Made by a program: the position numbers and the translations under genes
The notes under the pieces: model-generated
What the model saw: only the letters and a program-made list of their open reading frames with translations
The model's database searches: none
Told to the model about the DNA's origin: nothing
Source of the DNA: an uncultured Sphingomonadaceae bacterium
GTDB taxonomy: Bacteria; Pseudomonadota; Alphaproteobacteria; Sphingomonadales; Sphingomonadaceae
NCBI GenBank assembly: GCA_946480515.1
Contig: CAMLKX010000008.1
Coordinates: 1-19,596 of the forward strand
Reading direction: 5' to 3'
Length of the DNA stretch: 19,596 nucleotides
Part shown: in pieces, positions 6,299 through 13,883 of the stretch
How positions within the stretch are numbered: position 1 is the stretch's first letter
Layout: the number at the start of each line of letters is the position of its first letter

Positions 6299-8935
6299 AT
6301 GACCAAGACGAATCGTGCAAAGGTTCTGCTGCTGGGCGGAGTCGCAGTGGTCGCGTTCAGTTCGCCCGCGATGGCGGCGCAGCCAGCACCGGGTGGGACC
6401 GATGTGGTCCCGCCGGCCGGGACTGACGCGGCAGCGCAGGGGCAGGACGTGCCACAGGCCCCTGAGACCGCCAGCACCGAAGGCGACATCATTGTCACGG
6501 CGCAGCGGCGCGAAGAGCGCGCGCAGGACGTCCCGATCGTGATCAGCGCCTTTTCGGAAGAGCGGCTCGAGCAGCTCAACGTCACTCAGCCCCAGGATCT
6601 GTACGGGAACGTGCCGTCACTGGTGGTCGGAAACCAGGGCCAGGCTAGCCGTGACGTTCAATCTTTCTCCATCCGAGGCCAATCGACCGGGTTTTTGGCT
6701 TCGCCGGCGGTGGCCGTGTACATCGCGGAGGTCCCGGTTCCGGCATCGATTTCCCTCAACCTGCAGGGCTCACCCGGAATGTTCGTCGACCTGCAGAATG
6801 TGCAGGTTCTTTCCGGTCCGCAGGGAACCCTGTTCGGGCGGAACACGACGGGCGGCGCTGTCCTGTTCGAGCCGCGCAAGCCGACCAACAAGTTCGAAGG
6901 CTACATCGAAGGGGGCATCGGAAATTACGACCTGCTCACCATGGAGGGAGCGGTCAACATCCCGATCATCAGCGAGAAGCTGCTGGTTCGCGTGGTTGGC
7001 GCCCACCAGTCGCGGCGCGGCTACACCAAGGACCTGATCTGGGATAAATGGCGCGACGACACGAACTGGTACTCCGGGCGCGTCGGAATCACATTCAAGC
7101 CAACCGACCGGCTGGATAACTACCTCCTCGGTTATTACACGAAGTCCTCCACGAACGGATCAGGTCAGATCCATCGTGAATTCAACTATGACGTTTTGCA
7201 GAATACCGTCGCTCCGGGCGTCGGCTTTTGCTCGGACGTGTTTCCGATCCCAGGCCTGGGAGTTCCCTGCGATGTTTATCGCGATATCTCCGAGCAAGCT
7301 GAGGAGGACGGCCCTCGGCGGACACGTCATGGCCTCGACGGGTATAGCAAGGTTAGAACTTGGGGGCTGATCAACACGACCAACTATGAACTGACCGATG
7401 AACTGACAGTGCGGAACATCGTCAGCTTCCAGAAGCTATTGGACGATTACGCGACCGACCAGGACGGTACTCCGCTCCAACAATATGATCCTGCCCTTCA
7501 ACATGCCGATGTACCGCCTGGTTATATCAATGGCGATCCGGACTGGGACTTCCCACGGGACTCACTGAAGCAGTTCACTGAGGAATTGCAGATCCAGGGC
7601 AATATGCTCGACAATCGGCTGAACTTCACCGCCGGTGCATTCTATTACAATGCCAAGCCGGATCGGCTTTGGGGTGGTAGGTCGCTCAATTTCTGCCCGG
7701 CGCTGTTCACAGGTTTTTGCCAGCCCGGTGAATCGTACACGGGCGTAACCAACAAATCCAAAGCGCTCTACGCGCAATCCACTCTCGATCTCAGCGTCTT
7801 ATCCAAATACGCCGAAAATCTTCGGCTGACGACCGGGTTCCGGTATACCTGGGACACGGTCGAGGGTTTCGGTTATGGCTTCCGGTTCGATTCCGCAAAC
7901 CCCGGCAACGTGATTTGCAACGTCAACGGCGCTTCAGTTCCCAGGGAGGATGCCCCAAACAGCTTCGATGAGACTGCGCCGTTTGCGGCCGGATCAGGTT
8001 GCCGCTTCGACGCCAAACTGAAAAGCAAGGCGCCGACATGGACGCTCGGACTCGACTACCGGCCCATGAACAATGTCATGCTCTACACCAAGTTGAGCCG
8101 GGGATACAAAGCGGGCGGCATCAACACCTTCGCGGTGCGTCAGGAGACCCAAGTTTTCCAGCCTGAGAAATTGACCAGTTGGGAAGCCGGCTTCAAGTCC
8201 GACTGGCGGCTTGGCGGAGACATTCCGTTCCGGCTGAACGCGACATATTACTTCTCCGATTATAAAAACATCCAACGGCCTGCCGGCGACTTTAACACGA
8301 TCACGCTGGCTCAGGGTGCCCAGGTGCTGCCCGCAACGGCAACCATTCAGGGACTTGAGATTGAGACGTCGGTCCGGCCGTTCAGGATCCTCGAGCTCGG
8401 GGCGACGATCAGTCACACCGATGCCGATTATAAGGAGTTCACCCAAGAGGTGCTGACTCCGGCAGGGCAGTTCGCTTGTAATGGTGGAGACTTCCCGGGT
8501 GGTCGAGTGCCGGCTGGAGAGATTGCCGACTATAGCTGCAACAAATTCCAGTTCGTGACGCCGTGGATTTTTAACGTGCATGGTACCTTGGATCTGCCGA
8601 TCCCGGAAAATCTCGGTGAGATGTCCCTGTTCGTGAATTACTCCCACTTCTCGAGCCAGAATACATCCCCGCTAAATCCTGAGAGTTTCAACGGAGTGCG
8701 GGTTGAACCGGGCGTTCTCATCGATGGGTACGGCCTTCTGAACGCGGCCCTGACCTGGCGCAACGTGGGAGGCAGCGGGCTTGAAGCACAGCTGTTCGGT
8801 ACCAACCTGACTAACAAGCTGTATCGGGTCAGCAACTCGGGCGTGTTTCAGACTTTGGGTGTTTGGTCGGAGCTCTACGGCGAACCTCGCATGTACGGGC
8901 TTAAGCTGAAATACCGCTTCGGCGGTGACCAGTAA
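6299..8935 (+). CDS. TonB-dependent outer-membrane receptor
   Basis: This 878-residue protein starts with a signal peptide (MTKTNRAKVLLLGGVAVVAF, then SSPAMAA) likely cut near residues 26-28. A proline/alanine-rich linker leads to the TonB box DIIVTA (63-68). The plug domain follows (QDVPIVISAFSEERL; SFSIRGQS; QVLSGPQGTLFGRNTTGG), then a long series of beta-strands and a final EPRMYGLKLKYRF. It sits in the outer membrane and imports a ligand using energy from TonB-ExbBD. Sphingomonads carry many such receptors, often for hydrophobic carbon sources rather than iron. A strong GGGGAGAGAG precedes the ATG. The extreme C-terminus adds GGDQ after the aromatic residue that usually ends the last strand. 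Its position in a catabolic cluster suggests it imports the cluster's substrate. Identity is firm; ligand unknown. Confidence 0.96.
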   Translation: MTKTNRAKVLLLGGVAVVAFSSPAMAAQPAPGGTDVVPPAGTDAAAQGQDVPQAPETASTEGDIIVTAQRREERAQDVPIVISAFSEERLEQLNVTQPQDLYGNVPSLVVGNQGQASRDVQSFSIRGQSTGFLASPAVAVYIAEVPVPASISLNLQGSPGMFVDLQNVQVLSGPQGTLFGRNTTGGAVLFEPRKPTNKFEGYIEGGIGNYDLLTMEGAVNIPIISEKLLVRVVGAHQSRRGYTKDLIWDKWRDDTNWYSGRVGITFKPTDRLDNYLLGYYTKSSTNGSGQIHREFNYDVLQNTVAPGVGFCSDVFPIPGLGVPCDVYRDISEQAEEDGPRRTRHGLDGYSKVRTWGLINTTNYELTDELTVRNIVSFQKLLDDYATDQDGTPLQQYDPALQHADVPPGYINGDPDWDFPRDSLKQFTEELQIQGNMLDNRLNFTAGAFYYNAKPDRLWGGRSLNFCPALFTGFCQPGESYTGVTNKSKALYAQSTLDLSVLSKYAENLRLTTGFRYTWDTVEGFGYGFRFDSANPGNVICNVNGASVPREDAPNSFDETAPFAAGSGCRFDAKLKSKAPTWTLGLDYRPMNNVMLYTKLSRGYKAGGINTFAVRQETQVFQPEKLTSWEAGFKSDWRLGGDIPFRLNATYYFSDYKNIQRPAGDFNTITLAQGAQVLPATATIQGLEIETSVRPFRILELGATISHTDADYKEFTQEVLTPAGQFACNGGDFPGGRVPAGEIADYSCNKFQFVTPWIFNVHGTLDLPIPENLGEMSLFVNYSHFSSQNTSPLNPESFNGVRVEPGVLIDGYGLLNAALTWRNVGGSGLEAQLFGTNLTNKLYRVSNSGVFQTLGVWSELYGEPRMYGLKLKYRFGGDQ

Positions 8936-8959
8936 GCGCTAAATTCAGGGTCTACTCTT

Positions 8960-8994
8960 GGGCCCGCTCAGGCGACTGGGCGGGTTCCCTTTTT
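8960..8994 (+). terminator. Intrinsic terminator after the TonB-dependent receptor
   Basis: A GC-rich stem pairs GGG+CCCGCTCA (8960-8970) with TGGGCGGG and CCC (8977-8989), with a TT bulge at 8985-8986 and loop GGCGAC, followed at once by TTTTT (8990-8994). It begins 25 bp after the receptor stop codon and should end that transcript, separating it from the SnoaL-like gene. Confidence 0.85.
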
Positions 8995-9119
8995 CAGCCC
9001 TGATACCAGCCCGTGCTAGCGACGTTTCGCGTGCATAAGTGCTCGCGAGCGGGCATGGAGACGCGAGGAAAAGCTGCGGAGAATGGTCCCGCGCCTGCTG
9101 CAGAAAGAGGATGCAATCA

Positions 9120-9656
9120 ATGGCTTATACGATCGAGCAGTTGTCCGACCTCGAGGACATTCGGACGGTCAAACACCGTTATTTTCGCGGGATCGATACT
9201 GCCGACATGACCTTGCTTGAACCCCTGTTCACCGATGACATCGACGTGGATTATCGCGGTGGCACCTACCGAGTCCGACTGAGCGGCAAGGCCAATATGC
9301 TCGAATTTTTGGCAAACAGCTTCCACTCGGATGCGCTGGCGATGCATCACGGGCATATGCCGGACATCACCCTCACCGGTCCGGACAGTGCCGAAGGCAG
9401 CTGGTATCTTGAGGATATTTTCATCAACGTGGAGGCGAAGACCCACACGATTGGGACCGCGATCTACAAGGACGTGTACCGGCGCGAAAATGGGCGGTGG
9501 AAGATTGCCCGGACGGAATATGACCGCGTGATCGAGCTAATCTTCCCGCTTGATCCAAACGCTCAGATCACCGCCCAGCATCTTGCGAAAACCGGTCGCA
9601 AGCCACAGGAACGGAGCGATATCTCGCACCTGATCAGCTGGACAGAAGCCGCCTAG
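9120..9656 (+). CDS. SnoaL-like / NTF2-fold protein (first of two)
   Basis: The 178-residue protein fits the SnoaL-like NTF2 fold. It has an N-terminal helix (IEQLSDLEDIRTVKHRYFRG), then DTADMTLLEPLFTDDIDVDYRGG, the histidine-rich MHHGHMPDITLTG, and later sheet strands ending with GRWKIARTEYDRV. This fold occurs in polyketide cyclases, isomerases, dehydratases and ring-hydroxylase small subunits, so the reaction is open. AGAGG 9 nt upstream favours the ATG at 9120-9122 over the ATG at 9111, which abuts that site. Its TAG shares CTAG with the stop of the opposing gene. The terminator upstream means it needs its own promoter; a clear one was not seen in 8995-9119, which does contain the palindrome GCTCGCGAGC at 9041-9050. 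Confidence 0.82.
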   Translation: MAYTIEQLSDLEDIRTVKHRYFRGIDTADMTLLEPLFTDDIDVDYRGGTYRVRLSGKANMLEFLANSFHSDALAMHHGHMPDITLTGPDSAEGSWYLEDIFINVEAKTHTIGTAIYKDVYRRENGRWKIARTEYDRVIELIFPLDPNAQITAQHLAKTGRKPQERSDISHLISWTEAA

Positions 9657-10108
9657 GCAATTTCCGGCACAGGCTCCATTTCCGGAGCGTTGTGAGTGTA
9701 GGCCATCTCCTCATAACGCTCCGCAATGCGCCAGCCCTTGTCCGTGCGGACGAGCTGGTCGCGGTACCAGAGACCGATAAAAAAGGTTTGCGAGCTTCCG
9801 TCGGAATTCTGGTGAACCATCGGGTTGAACAGGATTGTGCGGCTGCTGGCGCGATCACCGTTCAGCTCGAGTTTCGTGGTGGCGACCATGTGCTGGAATT
9901 TCGGGAAGCGCTCGAGTGCGACCGGAAGCCAGCGTTTGATTTTCTCGAAACTGCCCTTGGCGCCGCCGGTTTCAGCATAGTCGATTTGGGCGTCGGGCGT
10001 GAAAACTTCATCGAGAGCATCCCAGTCCCGGTCGTCGATCGCGAACGAATAGCGGGCGAACAGATCCTGGATCTCGAGGCGATCCGAAATTTCCTGAAGC
10101 GACATCAT
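9653..10108 (-). CDS. SnoaL-like / NTF2-fold protein (second of two)
   Basis: This 151-residue protein begins MMSLQEISDRLEIQDLFARY, followed by AIDDRDWDALDEVFTPDAQI, the classic start of SnoaL-like domains, and ends with strands around GLWYRDQLVRTDKGWRIAERY. The first half resembles its convergent neighbour in architecture (acidic turn, DALDEVFTPDA versus LLEPLFTDDI), so the two may be distant paralogues. The start at 10106-10108 is supported by GAGGAGA 6 nt upstream; a 173-residue reading from further upstream has no such site. It is divergent from the SDR gene across 98 bp. As with other members, a cyclase, isomerase or dehydratase role is possible but not shown. Confidence 0.85.
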   Translation of the reverse strand: MMSLQEISDRLEIQDLFARYSFAIDDRDWDALDEVFTPDAQIDYAETGGAKGSFEKIKRWLPVALERFPKFQHMVATTKLELNGDRASSRTILFNPMVHQNSDGSSQTFFIGLWYRDQLVRTDKGWRIAERYEEMAYTHNAPEMEPVPEIA

Positions 10109-10206
10109 TTTCGATCTCCTCGCAGCCTTCAATGCCGGCACGATGCCGTCCTTGAACCTGACAGCCTTCTGCACCAGAACGCGGGGGAGGCGAAGAGGAG
10201 TCGGTC

Positions 10207-10950
10207 ATGCGTTTCGAAGGAAAAACCGCCATTGTCACCGGCGCAGCGTCGGGCATCGGCCGAGCTGTCGCCATCAAGCTCGCGCGGGATGGCGCGCGCG
10301 TGTTTTTGGGCGATGTCAATGCCACCGGCCTTTCGGAAACGGCGGATTCCATCACCGGTGCAAATCATGGGATCCTCGATGTGTCGGATCCTGCGGCCTG
10401 CGAGGCTTTCATCGGCCGGGTGATCGCCGAAGCGGGTCAACTCGACATTCTTTGCAATATCGCAGGTGTGCTGGATTTCGCTCCAATCGCCGACCTTACC
10501 CCCGAGCGCTGGAACCGAGTCCTCGCCGTCAATCTTACTGGCCCTTACAATATGAGCCGCACCGCCTTGCCGCACCTCGTCAAGACCCGTGGCGCGATCG
10601 TCAACATGGCGTCAGCAGCCGGGCTGGTCGGAATCCCTTTCAATGCCGCCTACACGGCGTCGAAGCATGGCGTGGTCGGGCTGACCCGCTCGCTTGCGTT
10701 GGAATTTTCCAATGCTGGCGTTCGCGTCAATGCGGTTTGTCCGGGCGGCGTGAAAACACCGATGGTGAGCGCCCCGGCGCCCGAGGGGGTCGACTGGACT
10801 ATGGTGATGCGGGCTGCGTCCTGGCTCAACAATTCCGAGATGAGCGAACCGGAAGATATCGCGGACGCGGTCGCGTTTCTGGCTTCGAACGAAGCACGGA
10901 TGGTGACGGGGGTCGCATTTCCCGTGGATGGCGGTCAGACCGCCGGCTGA
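10207..10950 (+). CDS. Short-chain dehydrogenase/reductase, NAD-type
   Basis: The 247-residue protein is a classical SDR: cofactor motif TGAASGIG (11-18), NIAG at 84-87 (usually NNAG), S136 in NMASAAG, and Y149-x3-K153 in YTASK. The C-terminal part contains FLASNEARMVTGVAFPVDGG. D36 at the end of the second strand favours NAD(H) over NADP(H). It would oxidise or reduce a secondary alcohol/ketone, for instance giving a ketone for the monooxygenase. AAGAGGAG 6 nt upstream supports the ATG. Only 2 bp separate its stop from the stop of the convergent ferredoxin gene. Substrate unknown. Confidence 0.93.
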   Translation: MRFEGKTAIVTGAASGIGRAVAIKLARDGARVFLGDVNATGLSETADSITGANHGILDVSDPAACEAFIGRVIAEAGQLDILCNIAGVLDFAPIADLTPERWNRVLAVNLTGPYNMSRTALPHLVKTRGAIVNMASAAGLVGIPFNAAYTASKHGVVGLTRSLALEFSNAGVRVNAVCPGGVKTPMVSAPAPEGVDWTMVMRAASWLNNSEMSEPEDIADAVAFLASNEARMVTGVAFPVDGGQTAG

Positions 10951-10952
10951 GA

Positions 10953-11288
10953 TCAAACTCCGGGCTGATCTGCCGGAACCTCGACGGTCAGCCCGTCGAG
11001 GCTCTCGTCGATGTGGATCTGACACGAAAGCCGGCTGGACGACCGCACCTCAATGGAACCCGCAAGCGCGTCAAGCATATCCTGCTCTTCAGGGCCTGGC
11101 GGTCCTACCGTCGCCGTCCATTCGCGGTCGATATAAACGTGGCATGTGCCGCATTGGCGCATTCCGCCACACAAAGCATCGATGCCGTCGACGAGGTTGG
11201 CCACGCCAAGCTGCATGACCGTCAGTCCTTCGAAGCAGTCGAATTGCTGCGCCGACCCATCCGGCTGCACGTACCGGATCTTGGCCAT
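10953..11288 (-). CDS. [2Fe-2S] ferredoxin, adrenodoxin/putidaredoxin type
   Basis: This 111-residue protein has the four cluster cysteines in plant/adrenodoxin spacing: C40-x5-C46-x2-C49 in CGGMRQCGTC, and C89 in LSCQIH. The length and the HVYI after the third cysteine fit the P450-partner (putidaredoxin-like) group. It would carry electrons to the P450 encoded just upstream; its ATG overlaps the P450 stop by one base (TGATG), which implies coupled translation. No ferredoxin reductase gene is seen in the window, so the reductase must be encoded elsewhere. The usual Ser/Ala residues between the cysteines are replaced by Met-Arg-Gln. Confidence 0.94.
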   Translation of the reverse strand: MAKIRYVQPDGSAQQFDCFEGLTVMQLGVANLVDGIDALCGGMRQCGTCHVYIDREWTATVGPPGPEEQDMLDALAGSIEVRSSSRLSCQIHIDESLDGLTVEVPADQPGV

Positions 11289-12724
11289 CAGGCGTGAGAC
11301 ACCGGGCAGCCGGTCTGATTATCGGCAGATGTGGTCAGTGGAGTGCGCGCTTCCCACTTGCGCTTGCGGTAGCGGACCCGGCAAGGTTGCTTCGGCCAGT
11401 AGGTGGTTGCTCCGGCAACCGGGCGCGGCTCGTCAATTAGCTCGAAATCCAGATTACGCAGAAGAACCGCCAGCAGCACCTTCATCTCCATGCGCGCGAA
11501 GTTGACCCCGGCACAGCGATGGACACCGCCGCCAAAGCCGATGAGCGCGTTGCTGGTGATCTTCTCGGCTTCGCCGGCCTCGAAGCGATGGGGGCAGAAG
11601 GCCTCCGGTTGCTCGAAAACTTCATCCATGCGGTGGCTGATCGCGGGGGAAAGCAGCACCCAATCGCCTTTTTTCACCGTAATGCCGTTCCAGTCGATGT
11701 CCTCGGCGGCGACGCGATTGAGGATGAAGGCAACCGGGTGAAGGCGCTCGCTCTCGCGGATGGCTGCGTCCAAGTGAGGTAAGGCCAGCGCCTGTTCCCA
11801 GCTCATGTCAGAGCCGTCAGAGTTCCCCAGAACCGCGTCGATTTCATCGACGACCTTCGCGCGATACTCAGGGTTCTGTGCCAGATCGAGTAACGCCCAG
11901 CTCGCCTGCCCCGCAGTCGTCTCATGCCCGGCCCAGACCAGGAGCAGGATCAGGTTGATCAGCGTTTCGTCAGACACCGGAGACCCATCCGGATAACTGG
12001 TCTGGATCATCTCCTGGAAGAAATCGGGTGGGTCAGCTGGATGTGCCCGGCGCTCGGCAATCCAGTCGCCAAGGATCCTGTGCAGCTTGCGCTTGGCGCG
12101 TTGGCTCCGCACCATTCGCGGTGTAGGCAGCCACAGCGGCAGGACAAACTCCATCCCGCCGGAGAAATCGCGGAACAGGCGGAAGAACTCGTGACCCAGC
12201 CGCTCATGGAAATCGCGGCCCATGAAGCTATGGGCGGCGATGTCCATCACCACCGGGCCGAGCGTCGGAATGACATCGAAGCTGCCGTCCGCCCCAAGCT
12301 CATCGCAAAGCCGCGCGCCATGTTCGGCCATGACCGGCACATACGCCTTCATCGCCGCCGCCTTGAACCGCGGCATGATGATCCCGCGCTGCCGCAGATA
12401 TTCCTCCTGCTCCGCGAACGAGTAGAAATCGCGCGAGAACATCTTGTGGAAGAACGGCATCGACTCCCGGATCGACAGCAACTTGTCTGTCTGCTGGAAG
12501 AAGAAGGCATTATTTTCCGGCCCGAGGAGGACCGTGAATTTCCGTCCGCCCATCTTGAACCGGAATACCGGACCCAAGGTCCGATACCCTTTCTTCAGCA
12601 TGGGCACCGGATCGCGGAAGAATTCGAGCAAATGGCCGAGCAAGGGAACCCCACCAGGGAGTTCTGGAACAACTCGCGGCGAGACGGCCGCGACGGTCGG
12701 GGAGCTCTCTACCTGAGTCGCCAT
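11288..12724 (-). CDS. Cytochrome P450, CYP51-like overall but without the CYP51 signature
   Basis: The 478-residue protein has the I-helix oxygen motif AGHETT (265-270), E324-x-x-R327 in ESERLHP, and the heme loop FGGGVHRCAG (397-406) with axial ligand C404. Stretches such as LGHLLEFFRDP, LLLVWAGHETTAGQASW, SPAISHRM and QPCRVRYRKRK recall bacterial CYP51, but the conserved B'-region signature of sterol 14-demethylases is not recognisable, so sterol demethylation is not implied. It is a soluble, three-component (class I) type served by the adjacent ferredoxin. CAGGAGG 5 nt upstream fixes the ATG at 12722-12724; a longer frame to 12835 lacks such a site. The last eight residues, TGCPVSHA, contain a Cys-Pro-Val. 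It probably hydroxylates the cluster's substrate. Confidence 0.95.
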   Translation of the reverse strand: MATQVESSPTVAAVSPRVVPELPGGVPLLGHLLEFFRDPVPMLKKGYRTLGPVFRFKMGGRKFTVLLGPENNAFFFQQTDKLLSIRESMPFFHKMFSRDFYSFAEQEEYLRQRGIIMPRFKAAAMKAYVPVMAEHGARLCDELGADGSFDVIPTLGPVVMDIAAHSFMGRDFHERLGHEFFRLFRDFSGGMEFVLPLWLPTPRMVRSQRAKRKLHRILGDWIAERRAHPADPPDFFQEMIQTSYPDGSPVSDETLINLILLLVWAGHETTAGQASWALLDLAQNPEYRAKVVDEIDAVLGNSDGSDMSWEQALALPHLDAAIRESERLHPVAFILNRVAAEDIDWNGITVKKGDWVLLSPAISHRMDEVFEQPEAFCPHRFEAGEAEKITSNALIGFGGGVHRCAGVNFARMEMKVLLAVLLRNLDFELIDEPRPVAGATTYWPKQPCRVRYRKRKWEARTPLTTSADNQTGCPVSHA

Positions 12725-12752
12725 GCGTGCCTCCTGATGGCTGCCGAGGATC

Positions 12753-12781
12753 GATATAGCGGCTCCGAAGTGAAATCGGAA
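12753..12781 (-). promoter_or_regulatory. Candidate promoter of the P450-ferredoxin operon
   Basis: On the minus strand TTCCGA (complement of 12776-12781) and TATATC (complement of 12753-12758) are separated by 17 bp, and the P450 ATG follows 28 nt later. The -35 overlaps one arm of the inverted repeat TCCGA-N7-TCGGA (12764-12780). Both hexamers are imperfect, so this is tentative. Confidence 0.3.
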
Positions 12782-12802
12782 TGTTTTTCGCAAATCCGAT
12801 CC

Positions 12803-12812
12803 GTCGATCGAC
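12803..12812. promoter_or_regulatory. Perfect 10-bp palindrome GTCGATCGAC between divergent P450 and AKR genes
   Basis: The palindrome lies in the 181-bp divergent spacer, 79 bp from the P450 start and 94 bp from the aldo/keto reductase start. It could be a binding site for a dimeric regulator such as the LuxR-type protein encoded two genes to the right, but palindromes of this size are common in GC-rich DNA. Confidence 0.25.
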
Positions 12813-12905
12813 CGGGTGGTGGGAGCGCTCGTCACACTTGTTGGCGGCTGAGGTCCGAGCTAACGCCCGCTCGTAACGACGACACCTAAGTTCAGGGAGA
12901 CGAAG

Positions 12906-13877
12906 ATGCTTTCGAAGGTCATACTCGCCAACACGGATTTGTCTGTCAGCCAGCTTTGCTACGGCACCAACATGCTCGGTACCGCGGTGGATCAGGACAC
13001 GGCAAATGCGATCCTCGACCGTTTCGTCGAGCTTGGTGGGAACTTCATTGATTCGGCGCGCATGTATGGCGACTGGATTCCGGATGCTCCCGCCGGCGCA
13101 AGTGAGCGGGCGATTGGCGCCTGGTTGCGCCGCCGAGGCCGCGACGGGATCGTGGTGGCTACCAAGGGCGCGGCGATGGACCTGCGTGCTGGCGACTGGC
13201 GCAACCGTGTCACTGCCGAAGACATCGCCAAGGACGTTGGCGAGAGCCTTGAGCATCTCGGCGTCAACTCCATCGATCTCTACTGGCTCCATGCCGACAA
13301 TCCGGAAGCTCCCGTTGGTCCAATCATCGACGCGCTGGTCGCTCATCAGGAAGCTGGCCGGATCCGCTATTTCGGAGCTTCGAATTGGACCCCTGAACGC
13401 ATCAAGGAAGCGAATGATTATGCCGCGTCCAAGGGTAAGCAGGGCTTTGTTGCGGCCCAGCCTTTCTGGGGCCTGGCCGTTCCGAACGAAGAGAACGCGA
13501 ATGCCCAAGGTTATGTGCTGCACTATGAAGGGCGCTTCGAAGAACTGCACAAGGCAGGACTCCCCATCATCCCATACGCGGGTCAGAGCGGCGGCTACTT
13601 CACCAAAGTGGATGCGGGTGGAACGGAATCGGTGCGCGAAGACGTGCGCGCCCGGTATGATCATCCCGCCAACGAGAAGCGGCTCGTGGCAGTTCGCGAG
13701 ATCGCCCGGAAGCATGGCGTCACGATCAACGAGATCGTCCTCGCTTATCTGCTGAATCAGCCGAACCAGACGATCCCGATTATCGGCGCGAGCCGCCCGG
13801 ATCAGATTGAGGAAACTGTCAAGGCGGCGTCGATCAAGCTCAGCGCGGACGAGCTGCAGCAGTTGCGCGTCAGCTGA
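12906..13877 (+). CDS. Aldo/keto reductase
   Basis: This 323-residue protein shows the AKR tetrad in order: D49 and Y54 (NFIDSARMYG), K87 (ATKGA) and H129 (YWLHADNP). The cofactor end has IPIIGASRPDQIEE near residues 285-300. AKRs are (beta/alpha)8 barrels that reduce aldehydes or ketones with NADPH, or run in reverse. The VAAQPFWGLA segment and length match the general YajO/Tas-like bacterial group rather than a named enzyme. AGGGAGA lies 6 nt before the ATG. It starts the plus-strand run divergent from the P450 operon and ends almost against the LuxR-type regulator, so the two are probably co-transcribed. Confidence 0.93.
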   Translation: MLSKVILANTDLSVSQLCYGTNMLGTAVDQDTANAILDRFVELGGNFIDSARMYGDWIPDAPAGASERAIGAWLRRRGRDGIVVATKGAAMDLRAGDWRNRVTAEDIAKDVGESLEHLGVNSIDLYWLHADNPEAPVGPIIDALVAHQEAGRIRYFGASNWTPERIKEANDYAASKGKQGFVAAQPFWGLAVPNEENANAQGYVLHYEGRFEELHKAGLPIIPYAGQSGGYFTKVDAGGTESVREDVRARYDHPANEKRLVAVREIARKHGVTINEIVLAYLLNQPNQTIPIIGASRPDQIEETVKAASIKLSADELQQLRVS

Positions 13878-13883
13878 TTGGCA

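Noticed and set aside
9041..9050. Palindrome GCTCGCGAGC before the first SnoaL-like gene
   Set aside because: It is a short GC-rich palindrome with no promoter elements clearly around it; mentioned only in the gene entry.
10143..11297. 384-codon plus-strand frame
   Set aside because: It shadows the SDR in another frame and runs antisense through the ferredoxin gene, both of which have clear motifs.
11924..12889. 321-codon plus-strand frame
   Set aside because: It is antisense to the P450 gene and has low-complexity composition with no motif.
12510..13715. 401-codon minus-strand frame
   Set aside because: It overlaps the aldo/keto reductase antisense and the P450 start in another frame; no domain is visible.
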